Notes under the pieces: model-generated
The model's database searches: none
Told to the model about the DNA's origin: nothing
Seen by the model: only the letters and a program-made list of their open reading frames with translations
Assembly (NCBI GenBank): GCA_963753485.1
Contig: CAVWCL010000003.1
Coordinates: forward strand, 124,001-188,000
From: CAWDLX01 sp963753485
GTDB taxonomy: Bacteria > Actinomycetota > Actinomycetes > Mycobacteriales > Micromonosporaceae
Reading direction: 5' to 3'
Length of the DNA: 64,000 nucleotides
Program-made: the position numbers and the translations under genes
Shown here: one piece after another, positions 1 to 7,209 of the stretch
Numbering within the stretch: position 1 is the stretch's first letter
Layout of the letters: every line of letters begins with the position of its first letter

Positions 1-1
1 C

Positions 2-583
2 CAGCTGAGCGTGGTGGTCCACCTCAACGCCGGCACCGCCCGCGCGCAGGACCCGCACGCCAAGCGGATGGTGGCCGGCGTCGGCGAGGCGCTGCGACTC
101 GGGGCTGACGCGGTGAGCCTGCAGGTCAACCTGGGCTCGCGCGATGAGGGCCGCCAGCTCGCCGACCTCGCCGCCGCCGGCCGGGCCTGTGATCGCTGGA
201 ACGTGCCGCTGCTGGCGATGGCGTACCCGCGGGGTCCGGGCATCACCGATCCGCACGACCCGCAGCTGGTCGCGCACGCGGTGACCGTGGCCGCGGAGCT
301 GGGCGCGGACCTCGTCAAGACGGTGTTTCCGGGCAGCTCGGCGGCGCTGGCCGAGATCACCCGATGCTGCCCGATCCCGGTTCTCATCGCCGGGGGCGCA
401 CCGCGCGACGCCGAGCTGGACCTGTTCGCCCTGGTGGCGGCGGCGATGGCCGGCGGCGCCGGCGGCGTCGCCGTCGGGCGGGGGATCTTCCGGGCCGGGG
501 ACCCGGCGGCGACCGCCCGGAAGATCTCCGATCTGGTCCACGGCGACTACGAGCAGGCGACGATCCCGGGTGGCCCCCGATGA
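2..583 (+). CDS. GriI-type aldolase (2-amino-4,5-dihydroxy-6-oxo-7-phosphooxyheptanoate synthase), 5'-truncated
   Basis: Class I aldolase of the FbaB/DeoC type that in the grixazone pathway (GriI) joins aspartate semialdehyde to dihydroxyacetone phosphate. The reading frame is already open at base 2 and only about 193 residues are present, whereas family members are about 270, so the N-terminus lies off the left edge. The Schiff-base lysine sits in 'ADLVKTVFPG', followed by the phosphate-binding glycines 'IAGGAP' and 'GGVAVGRGIF'. Its stop overlaps the start of the GriH-like gene (ATGA), so the two are coupled. The archaeal-type ADH synthase of shikimate biosynthesis is the alternative family name; the pairing with a DHQ synthase II beside an adenylating ligase favours 3-amino-4-hydroxybenzoate (3,4-AHBA) synthesis. 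Confidence 0.85.
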   Translation, partial: QLSVVVHLNAGTARAQDPHAKRMVAGVGEALRLGADAVSLQVNLGSRDEGRQLADLAAAGRACDRWNVPLLAMAYPRGPGITDPHDPQLVAHAVTVAAELGADLVKTVFPGSSAALAEITRCCPIPVLIAGGAPRDAELDLFALVAAAMAGGAGGVAVGRGIFRAGDPAATARKISDLVHGDYEQATIPGGPR

Positions 584-1683
584 AACAGTCCTGGGTGGAC
601 ATCAGCTCGGCCGGTGACCTGGCCCCGGCGATCTGTGCCGAGGCCGTGCACCTGCGGGTCGACGCGATCGTGGCCGACGATCCGGCGGCCCTGGCCGCAC
701 TCCCGCCGACCGTGACCCGGGTGCTCCTGGCCGCCGACGGCGAGCTGCCGGCCGAGCTCGGCGACGCCGACGTGGTCATCGTGGACACAGTCCGCGCCGG
801 CGGGACGGCCGAGCTGGCCGGCCGCCATCCTGGGGTCGCGTTCGGGCGCCTGGTCGACATCGTCGACCGGGCCAGCCTGGACGAGGCGTGCCGCAGTGCC
901 CGGGGCGAGGCGTACAGCGTGCTCCGCTTCCGCGATCCGACCAAGATCCCGCTCGAGATCGTGCTGGCGGCCCGGGCCGGGAGCAAGGGCTGTGTCATCA
1001 CCGTCGCGGCCGACCCGGTCGAGGCCACCGTGCTCTACGGGGTGCTGGAGCAGGGTAGCGACGGCGTCCTGCTGGCCCCGTCCGCGGTCGGCGACGTGAC
1101 CCGTCTGGTGGCGGCGGCCCAGGATCGTCCGGAAGACCTCGAGTTGGTCGAGCTGGAGGTCACCGCGGTCACCCCGGCCGGCATGGGCGAGCGCGCCTGC
1201 GTGGACACCTGCGCCATCCTGCGCCCGGATGAGGGCATCCTGGTCGGCTCGCATGCCCGGGGCCTCATCCTGGGCGTCAGCGAGACCCATCGCCTGCCGT
1301 ACATGCCGACCCGGCCGTTCCGGGTCAACGCCGGCGCGGTCATGTCCTACACGATGGGGGCCGGGGGCCGCACCCAGTACCTGACCGAGCTGCATGCCGG
1401 CAGCCAGGTGCTGGTGGTGGACGCGAAGGGCCATACCCGACTGGTCACCGTCGGCCGGACGAAGATCGAGACCCGGCCGCTGCTCTGCATCGACGCGGTG
1501 TCCCGGACCGGCGTCACGGTCAACCTCATCGTCCAGGACGACTGGCACGTGCGGGTCCTGGGACCCGGCGGTGCCGTGCTCAACTCCACCGAGCTGCGCC
1601 CGGGCGACCTGGTTCTGGGCCATCTTCCCGTCGGCGACCGGCATGTCGGCTACCCCATCGACGAGTTCTGTCTCGAGCAGTGA
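580..1683 (+). CDS. GriH-like 3-dehydroquinate synthase II family protein (3,4-AHBA synthase)
   Basis: 367-residue member of the DHQ synthase II family. Archaeal members convert the GriI-type product to dehydroquinate; the actinobacterial homologue GriH instead cyclises and aromatises it to 3-amino-4-hydroxybenzoate. The N-terminus 'MKQSWVDI' and the C-terminal half with 'GSHARGLILGVSE' and 'RPFRVNAGAVMSYT' match the family across full length. The ATG at 580 overlaps the previous stop and is the natural start; the open frame upstream of it is a shadow of the aldolase gene. A bacterium normally has a canonical AroB for primary metabolism, so a second enzyme of this type in an operon with tailoring genes points to a secondary metabolite. 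The GriH rather than AroB' role is inferred from context. Confidence 0.85.
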   Translation: MKQSWVDISSAGDLAPAICAEAVHLRVDAIVADDPAALAALPPTVTRVLLAADGELPAELGDADVVIVDTVRAGGTAELAGRHPGVAFGRLVDIVDRASLDEACRSARGEAYSVLRFRDPTKIPLEIVLAARAGSKGCVITVAADPVEATVLYGVLEQGSDGVLLAPSAVGDVTRLVAAAQDRPEDLELVELEVTAVTPAGMGERACVDTCAILRPDEGILVGSHARGLILGVSETHRLPYMPTRPFRVNAGAVMSYTMGAGGRTQYLTELHAGSQVLVVDAKGHTRLVTVGRTKIETRPLLCIDAVSRTGVTVNLIVQDDWHVRVLGPGGAVLNSTELRPGDLVLGHLPVGDRHVGYPIDEFCLEQ

Positions 1684-2435
1684 TGTCACCGATCTTCGAC
1701 TTTCACGCCCGGCTCGGACCCGGGACCGTTCCGTCGGCGCTGCTGACCAGCATGGATGCGGCCGGAATCGCGCGGGCAGCCGTCTGTGCGGGCTGCGTCG
1801 TCGACCTCGACCAGCTCTCCGCTCAGATCGTCGATGGCGGCCGGCTCGACGCCGGCGCCGACAACGCCGCCGTCCTCGCCGCCTGCGCCGGCTCCGGCGG
1901 CCGGCTCGTTCCGTTCTTCTTCGCCAACCCGTTCGATCCGGTGGCCGATTACCGCCGGGTCGCCGGCGACTACCGCGGCCTCGAACTGTCACCGGCCGTG
2001 CACGGCGTCGCCCTCGACGACCCGCGCACGCTGGCGCTCGTCGAGGTGGCCGAGGCGGCCGGGCATCCGGTGTACCTGGTGTGCCTCGGCCGGCCCGGCG
2101 CCCGCACCGCCGACCTGCTCACCCTGGCCCGCTCGTTTCCCGACGTCGCCTTTGTGTTCGGCCACTGTGGATTCTTCGGCATCGACACGTGCTCGATCGG
2201 CCAGATCGCGCCGCAGACCAACATCCTGGCCGAGACGTCCGGCTGCTTCACCGCGGTGGCCCGGGTCGCCATCGAGCGGCTCGGGCCCGACCGGGTGCTC
2301 TTCGGCACCGAGTACCCCTTGCAGCACCCCGGCGTCGAGCTGGCGAAGCTGGCCGCGCTCGACCTCGACCCGGCCGCCCGGCACGCGGTGGCCTGGGCCA
2401 ACGCGCATCGCATCCTGGGAGAGAGGCTGTCATGA
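1683..2435 (+). CDS. Amidohydrolase-2 fold protein, candidate benzoxazole-forming cyclase
   Basis: 250 residues with the TIM-barrel layout of the amidohydrolase-2 family: N-terminal 'FDFHARLG', central 'VFGHCGFFGI' and C-terminal 'LFGTEYPLQH'. The usual N-terminal HxH metal pair reads HAR here and the usual late aspartate (GSDYP-like) reads GTEYP, so metal binding differs from ordinary hydrolases. In the nataxazole/caboxamycin and the 3,4-AHBA-derived benzoxazole pathways, amidohydrolase-fold enzymes dehydrate an amide or ester intermediate to close the oxazole ring, and they sit beside an adenylating ligase as here. ATG at 1683 is preferred; GTG one codon earlier is possible. The stop overlaps the ligase start (ATGA). 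Function is inferred from fold and neighbours. Confidence 0.7.
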   Translation: MSPIFDFHARLGPGTVPSALLTSMDAAGIARAAVCAGCVVDLDQLSAQIVDGGRLDAGADNAAVLAACAGSGGRLVPFFFANPFDPVADYRRVAGDYRGLELSPAVHGVALDDPRTLALVEVAEAAGHPVYLVCLGRPGARTADLLTLARSFPDVAFVFGHCGFFGIDTCSIGQIAPQTNILAETSGCFTAVARVAIERLGPDRVLFGTEYPLQHPGVELAKLAALDLDPAARHAVAWANAHRILGERLS

Positions 2436-3748
2436 CCACGATCATCGGGCGCCGGCCACGACCGGAGCTGGGCGACTGGCGGGACTTCGCCGCGCTCGAG
2501 GCCCTGCAGGGCGAGCAGCTGACGCAGACCCTCGCCGCGGCGGCCGGCTCGCCGTTCTACCGCAACCGCCCGGGTGGGCCACCGCAGACCCCGGCTGACC
2601 TGGCGACGGCGCCACTGACCACAAAGGATGATCTGCGGTCCGCCTACCCGTTCGGGCTGCTCGCCGTCGGCCGCGACCGGCTGGCCACCTACCACGAGTC
2701 CAGCGGCACCACCGGGGTGCCGACCGCCTCGTACTACACCGACGAGGACTGGCTCGACCTGGCCGAACGGTACGCGCGCAAGTGGGTCGGCATCTTTCCC
2801 GCCGACACCTTCCTGGTCCGAACCCCGTATGCGCTGATGCTGACCGGGCATCTGGCCCACGCGGCGGCGCGGTTGCGCGGCGCCACCGTGGTGCCCGGGG
2901 ACAACCGGTCGACCGCCATGCCGTGTGCCCGCGTGGTGCGGGCACTGCACGACCTGTCGGTCACGCTGACCTGGTCGCTGCCGACCGAGACCCTGCTCTG
3001 GGCGGCGGCCGCCCGGGCCGCCGGCTGGGATCCGCGATGGGACTTCCCGGCGTTGCGGGCCCTCTTCGTCGGCGGCGAGCCGCTCACCGAGCGTCGCCGG
3101 GCGCGGATCTCCGAGATCTGGGGCGTACCCGTGGTCGAGGAGTACGGCTCCACCGAGACCGGCAGCCTGGCCGGTCAGTGTCCACACGGCCGGCTGCACC
3201 TGTGGGCCGATCGCGCCCTGTTCGAGGTCTACCACCCGCAGACCGGACGCATCACCCCCGACGGTCGTGGGCAGCTGGTGGTCACCCCGCTCTACCGCGA
3301 GGCGATGCCGCTGCTGCGTTACCACATCGGCGATGAGGTCGAGGTCGACTACCGAGCCTGTGGGTGCGGGTGGTGCCTGCCGAGCGTGCGGGTGCTCGGC
3401 CGGGCCGGACACGCCTACCCGGTGGCCGGGGTGCCGGTCACCCAGGACCGGCTCGAGGACCTGGTCTTCGCCCTGCCCGCCCGGCACGGCGTGCTGTTCT
3501 GGCGGGCCCGGGCCGAGCGGGACCGGTTGCGGGTGCAGCTCGAGGTGGCCGACGCCCAGGCCCGGCCGGCCCGGGTCGAGCTGACCGCCGCGATCGCCGC
3601 CGAGCTCGCCGTCGAGGCGAGCGTCGAAGCGCTGCCCCTGGGGAGCCTGGTGCCGACCCGGATGCTGACGGCGAACCCGGATGTGGTCAAGCCCCGCAGC
3701 CTGTTCGGTCCGGACGAGGACTGGGACACCGCGCTGCGGTACATCTGA
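2432..3748 (+). CDS. PaaK-like AMP-forming ligase (aryl acid activation)
   Basis: 438-residue adenylate-forming enzyme of the phenylacetate-CoA ligase branch. It has the P-loop 'YHESSGTTGVPTAS' (about residues 88-101), the aromatic-acid motif 'EEYGSTETGS' and the ribose-binding region 'LLRYHIGDEVEVD'. The C-terminal small domain is complete. No carrier-protein domain is fused. In benzoxazole pathways an enzyme of this class activates the aryl carboxylate before coupling to an aminohydroxybenzoate. It is translationally coupled to the amidohydrolase before it, which supports joint action. Possible substrates in this operon are 3,4-AHBA and 2,3-dihydroxybenzoate or a hydroxyanthranilate; the sequence does not decide between them. 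Confidence 0.85.
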   Translation: MTTIIGRRPRPELGDWRDFAALEALQGEQLTQTLAAAAGSPFYRNRPGGPPQTPADLATAPLTTKDDLRSAYPFGLLAVGRDRLATYHESSGTTGVPTASYYTDEDWLDLAERYARKWVGIFPADTFLVRTPYALMLTGHLAHAAARLRGATVVPGDNRSTAMPCARVVRALHDLSVTLTWSLPTETLLWAAAARAAGWDPRWDFPALRALFVGGEPLTERRRARISEIWGVPVVEEYGSTETGSLAGQCPHGRLHLWADRALFEVYHPQTGRITPDGRGQLVVTPLYREAMPLLRYHIGDEVEVDYRACGCGWCLPSVRVLGRAGHAYPVAGVPVTQDRLEDLVFALPARHGVLFWRARAERDRLRVQLEVADAQARPARVELTAAIAAELAVEASVEALPLGSLVPTRMLTANPDVVKPRSLFGPDEDWDTALRYI

Positions 3749-3763
3749 GGGGAGGGATCACCG

Positions 3764-4951
3764 ATGCGGGTCGTGGTCGTCGGCGCCGGTATCGCCGGAC
3801 TCACCCTGGCGGCGTTCCTTCGCCGGGCCGGCGTCGCCTGCACCATCTACGAGCAGGCGGACCGGCCGACCCAGGCCGGCGGCGGGATCCAGGTGGCGCC
3901 GAACGCGAGCCGCCTGCTGCACCGGCTGGGATTGGCCGACGCGCTCGCCACGATCGGTGTTGCGCCGGCGGCGATCGAGCTGCGCCGATGGCGCAGCGGC
4001 GCGCTGCTTGGGCGGACCGAGCTGGGCCGGGCGGCGCTCGCCCGCCACGGTGCGCCGTACTACGCCGTGCACCGCGCCGAGCTCCATCGGGTTCTGCTCG
4101 ACCAGCTCGACCCGGCGGCTGTGGTCACCGGGCGGCGCTGTGTCGGCGTGCTCGAGCACCGCGACGAGGTCGAGCTCCGGTTCGCCGACGGCGCCACCGC
4201 CGTCGCAGATCTGGTCGTCGGGGCCGACGGCATCCACTCCGCGGTACGGGCGCTGCTCGCCGACGACCGGCCCCGCTTCTCCGGCCTGACCGTCTACCGT
4301 GGACTCATTCCGGCCGGGCGGCTGGCGTCGCTCACCGCCGATCCCGTGGTGCTCATCTGGCTCGGTCCGGGTCAGCACTGCGTGTGCTACCCGGTATCGG
4401 GCGGCCGGCTGAGCTTCGTCGCCGCCACCCGGCAGCGGTGGCCCACCGGCTCGCCCGGCGAATCCTGGACCGAGCCGGGGGACGTGGCTGAGCTGGTCCA
4501 GGCCTACCAGGGCTGGCACCACCAGGTTCGCGCCGTCGTCGCCGGCGCCGACACGGTGACCCGATGGGCCCTGCACGACCGGTCGGCCCTGACCCGGTGG
4601 CACACGCGCCGGGTGGCGGTGCTCGGCGACGCGGCCCATCCGATGCTGCCCGTCGGCGCGCAGGGCGCCAATCAGGCGATCGAGGACGCGGCCGCACTCG
4701 CCGCCGGCCTGCGCCGAGCGGACCCAGGCGACGTGCCGGCCGTCCTCGCCCGCTACCAACTCCTCCGGGCGCCGCGGCTGAGCCGGGTCGCCGCCTGGGT
4801 GCGGGCCAATACGGCCGACCATCACCTGCCCGACGGCCCGGGCCAACGTGACCGGGATCGCGCGCTGGCCAGGCGCGGACTATCCGATCAGGACTGGCTC
4901 TTCGGCTACGACGCCGAAGCCGCGGTGGCGGAGGTGAGCCGATGGCGGTAG
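3764..4951 (+). CDS. FAD-dependent aromatic hydroxylase (salicylate hydroxylase-like)
   Basis: 395-residue group A flavoprotein monooxygenase. The FAD Rossmann motif is 'VVVGAGIAGLTLAAFLRRAG' at residues 3-22, the DG motif is 'VVGADGIHSAVR' near residue 155, and the second flavin motif 'LGDAAHPMLPVGAQGANQA' lies near residue 285. This family hydroxylates (sometimes with decarboxylation) phenolic acids using NAD(P)H. It starts 15 bases after the ligase stop behind a GGGAGGG ribosome site and overlaps the dehydrogenase by 10 bases, so it belongs to the same operon. A tailoring hydroxylation or oxidative decarboxylation of the aryl unit is the likely role. The substrate is unknown. Confidence 0.85.
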   Translation: MRVVVVGAGIAGLTLAAFLRRAGVACTIYEQADRPTQAGGGIQVAPNASRLLHRLGLADALATIGVAPAAIELRRWRSGALLGRTELGRAALARHGAPYYAVHRAELHRVLLDQLDPAAVVTGRRCVGVLEHRDEVELRFADGATAVADLVVGADGIHSAVRALLADDRPRFSGLTVYRGLIPAGRLASLTADPVVLIWLGPGQHCVCYPVSGGRLSFVAATRQRWPTGSPGESWTEPGDVAELVQAYQGWHHQVRAVVAGADTVTRWALHDRSALTRWHTRRVAVLGDAAHPMLPVGAQGANQAIEDAAALAAGLRRADPGDVPAVLARYQLLRAPRLSRVAAWVRANTADHHLPDGPGQRDRDRALARRGLSDQDWLFGYDAEAAVAEVSRWR

Positions 4952-5706
4952 CCCTGGTGACCGGCGCGGCCGGTGGTATCGGTGCCGCGGTGGCCGAGAG
5001 CCTGGCCACGGCGGGGACGGCGGTGGCACTGGCCGATGTGGCCGCCGACGAGCTGAGCCGGCGCTGCGATGAGCTGACCGGGCGCGGACACCGGGCGCGG
5101 GCGTACCGGCTCGACGTGCGCGACCGGCAGGCGGTGGACGAGGTGGCGGCTCAGGTGGAGGCGGAACTCGGTCCGATCACGGTCCTGGTCAACGTCGCCG
5201 GGGTGCTGCGGACCGGACCGGTGACCGAACTGACCGACGAGGACTGGGCCGCCGTCATGGCGGTCAACGCCACCGGAGTGTTTCACTGCTGCCGGGCGGT
5301 GGCCCGCCGGATGCGGCCCCGCCGGGCCGGCGCGATCGTCACCGTCGGCTCGAACGCCGCCGGCGTACCCCGGATGCACATGGCCGCCTACGCCGCCGCC
5401 AAGGCGGCCGCCACCCACTTCACCTGTTGCCTCGGGCTTGAGCTGGCCGGCGACGGCATCCGCTGCAACGTGGTCGCGCCCGGCTCGACCGACACGGCCA
5501 TGCTGCGCTCGATGTGGACGGACGCGGACGAGACCGGTGCGGTCATCGACGGCTCGCCCTCGACGTACAAGGTCGGCATCCCGCTGCGCCGCCTGGCGCA
5601 ACCCGACGACATCGCGGACGCGGTGGCGTTCCTGGTCTCCCCGCGGGCCCGGCACATCACCATGCAGGTGCTCTATGTGGACGGTGGCGCCGCCCTGCGG
5701 GCGTGA
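4942..5706 (+). CDS. EntA-like short-chain dehydrogenase (2,3-dihydro-2,3-dihydroxybenzoate dehydrogenase type)
   Basis: 254-residue classical SDR. The NAD site is 'VTGAAGGIGAAVAESL', the NAG-equivalent is 'NVAGVL', and the active-site segment is 'TVGSNAAGVPRMHMAAYAAA' with Tyr and Lys spaced YxxxK. The stretches 'GIRCNVVAPGSTDTAM' and 'VGIPLRRLAQPDDIADAV' closely resemble EntA/DhbA, which aromatise 2,3-dihydro-2,3-dihydroxybenzoate; the related enzymes of benzoxazole pathways act on dihydro-3-hydroxyanthranilate. It lies directly before an isochorismatase, the partner enzyme in both routes. Assignment to dihydrodiol oxidation is strong; which of the two substrates is used depends on an upstream isochorismate or ADIC synthase that is not in the window. 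Confidence 0.85.
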   Translation: MAVALVTGAAGGIGAAVAESLATAGTAVALADVAADELSRRCDELTGRGHRARAYRLDVRDRQAVDEVAAQVEAELGPITVLVNVAGVLRTGPVTELTDEDWAAVMAVNATGVFHCCRAVARRMRPRRAGAIVTVGSNAAGVPRMHMAAYAAAKAAATHFTCCLGLELAGDGIRCNVVAPGSTDTAMLRSMWTDADETGAVIDGSPSTYKVGIPLRRLAQPDDIADAVAFLVSPRARHITMQVLYVDGGAALRA

Positions 5707-5731
5707 GCGCGGACAAGCGAAAGGAGTCGCA

Positions 5732-6547
5732 GTGGGCATTCCGACCATCCTGGCCTACCCGATGCCGGCGGCCGATGACCTGCCGGTGAACACCGCGGGT
5801 TGGCGGCCCCGCCGCGGGCGGGCGGCGCTGCTCGTGCACGACATGCAGCGGTACTTCGTGCAGACGTTCCCAGCCGGCGAGCCGCCGGTGACCGCCCTGC
5901 TCGCGAACGTCGCCCGGCTGTGCCGCGCAGCGGCCGCGTACGGCCTGCCGGTGATCTACACCGCGCAGCCGGGCGGACTGAGCCGGCAGCGGCGCGGCCT
6001 GCTCTTCGACCTGTGGGGCCCGGGCATGAGCAGCGCCGGGCAGCACCGCGAGATCGTGCCCGAGGTCGCCCCGGTGCCGGGGGACATCGTCCTGGAGAAG
6101 CTGCGCTACAGCGCGTTTCCCGGCAGCGACCTGGCCGGCATCCTCGCCCGGTGCGGCCGCGACCAGTTGATCGTGTGCGGTGTGTACGCACACATCGGCT
6201 GCCTGATGACGGTGTGCGACGCGTTCAGCCGCGACATCGAGGCCTTCCTGGTGGCCGACGCGGTGGCCGACTTCGGGCCGGCCGAGCACCGTCTCGCGCT
6301 GGAGTACGCCGCCCGCCGGTGCGCGGTGGCGCTGACCACCGACGACCTGCTGGCCCACCTCGCCGAGCCGGCAGGACCATCGGCCGCCGGGTCGACCCGG
6401 TCAGAAGGCGGCGATGCTCGCCGGGGCGCGCTCGGCCCGGGAGTAGGCGCGCAGCAGGGCGGTGGCGCCGTGGCGGCGGGTGGCGAGGCGGGCCAAGAGG
6501 TCGAGCACCGGCTCGAGGACGGCGGCGGGCAGCGGCGGCGTGGGTAG
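5732..6547 (+). CDS. Isochorismatase (EntB/DhbB/PhzD-type), no carrier-protein domain
   Basis: GTG start at 5732 behind AAGGAG gives 271 residues. The N-terminus 'IPTILAYPMP' and the segments 'LLVHDMQRYFVQ', 'LEKLRYSAFPGSDL' and 'GVYAHIGCLMTVCDAFSRDI' are those of true isochorismatases: catalytic Asp and Lys are present and the cysteine-hydrolase nucleophile is replaced in 'VYAHIG'. The 'HIGCL..DAF.RDI' wording is closer to EntB than to PhzD. The catalytic domain ends near residue 210. The remaining 60 residues are Gly/Ala/Arg-rich, have no phosphopantetheine-serine motif and overlap the convergent gene by 147 bases, so they are probably not a functional domain. It supplies a dihydro-dihydroxybenzoate or dihydro-hydroxyanthranilate to the preceding dehydrogenase. 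Confidence 0.9.
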   Translation: MGIPTILAYPMPAADDLPVNTAGWRPRRGRAALLVHDMQRYFVQTFPAGEPPVTALLANVARLCRAAAAYGLPVIYTAQPGGLSRQRRGLLFDLWGPGMSSAGQHREIVPEVAPVPGDIVLEKLRYSAFPGSDLAGILARCGRDQLIVCGVYAHIGCLMTVCDAFSRDIEAFLVADAVADFGPAEHRLALEYAARRCAVALTTDDLLAHLAEPAGPSAAGSTRSEGGDARRGALGPGVGAQQGGGAVAAGGEAGQEVEHRLEDGGGQRRRG

Positions 6548-7039
6548 GCCGACGCTCACGGCCAGGTCATCGGAGTGCACCGCAATCTCCATCATGCGGG
6601 TGACGAGCAGGTCGTCGAGGCTCAGCGACCACGACCACCAGGGCAGGTGCACGATCCGGGTGCCGGACTCGGCCGGCAGGGCGGCGGTCAGCCGTGCCAG
6701 GGCCTCGTTCACCTTGACGGCAACGGCCTGCGGGCCCTGGCCGGCCGCGTCCTCGCCGCCGGTGAGGATCTGGGCGTTGGCGCCCTCGTCTAGCGGCGCA
6801 CCGACCCACAGGCTGCGGGCATAGTGGTCGAGGAGCCCGACCGTTTCGACCGGCGGCACCGGCTCGTGCAGTGCCCGGTCGGCACTGAGCACCTGGCTGC
6901 CCAGGTGGGCGGCGAGCCCGCCGACGGTGAACCCCCGCAGAGCCGACGCCTCGGTCCACCGGTCGACCACGGCCGGATCACGAATGAGCGCCAGGGCGGA
7001 GCCGGCCGCCTCGACAAACGCCAAGCCGATTCCCGTCAT
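6401..7039 (-). CDS. Maleylpyruvate isomerase family, mycothiol-dependent-type protein
   Basis: 212 residues forming the DinB-like four-helix bundle of the TIGR03083/TIGR03086 group. Metal-site histidines are suggested by 'VGGLAAHLGSQVL' (about residue 45) and 'EIAVHSDDLAVSVGLP' (about residue 160), with the typical 'W' and 'RxxE' spacing between. Relatives include mycothiol-dependent maleylpyruvate isomerase and many uncharacterised thiol-transferases restricted to mycothiol-producing actinobacteria. It is convergent with, and overlaps the tail of, the isochorismatase gene, and it is not part of the minus-strand signalling operon that ends 170 bases away. Substrate unknown. Confidence 0.7.
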   Translation of the reverse strand: MTGIGLAFVEAAGSALALIRDPAVVDRWTEASALRGFTVGGLAAHLGSQVLSADRALHEPVPPVETVGLLDHYARSLWVGAPLDEGANAQILTGGEDAAGQGPQAVAVKVNEALARLTAALPAESGTRIVHLPWWSWSLSLDDLLVTRMMEIAVHSDDLAVSVGLPTPPLPAAVLEPVLDLLARLATRRHGATALLRAYSRAERAPASIAAF

Positions 7040-7209
7040 GGATCACCACGCTAGCGCAGCTTGCGCGGCTCGAGCGAATGGTGCTATGAGCCTTCCCGAC
7101 GACAGCCACAGCCCGGTACCCGAGCAGCGACCCGCCGACCTCGGTGGCCCGCAGGCGCCGAACCTGGCCGACGCCCACGCGCGCGCGTGAACATCCTGAA
7201 GTGAACCGC

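Noticed and set aside
6350..6547. Aryl carrier protein domain at the end of the isochorismatase
   Set aside because: There is no phosphopantetheine serine motif (LGxDS-type) and the composition is Gly/Ala/Arg antisense of the next gene.
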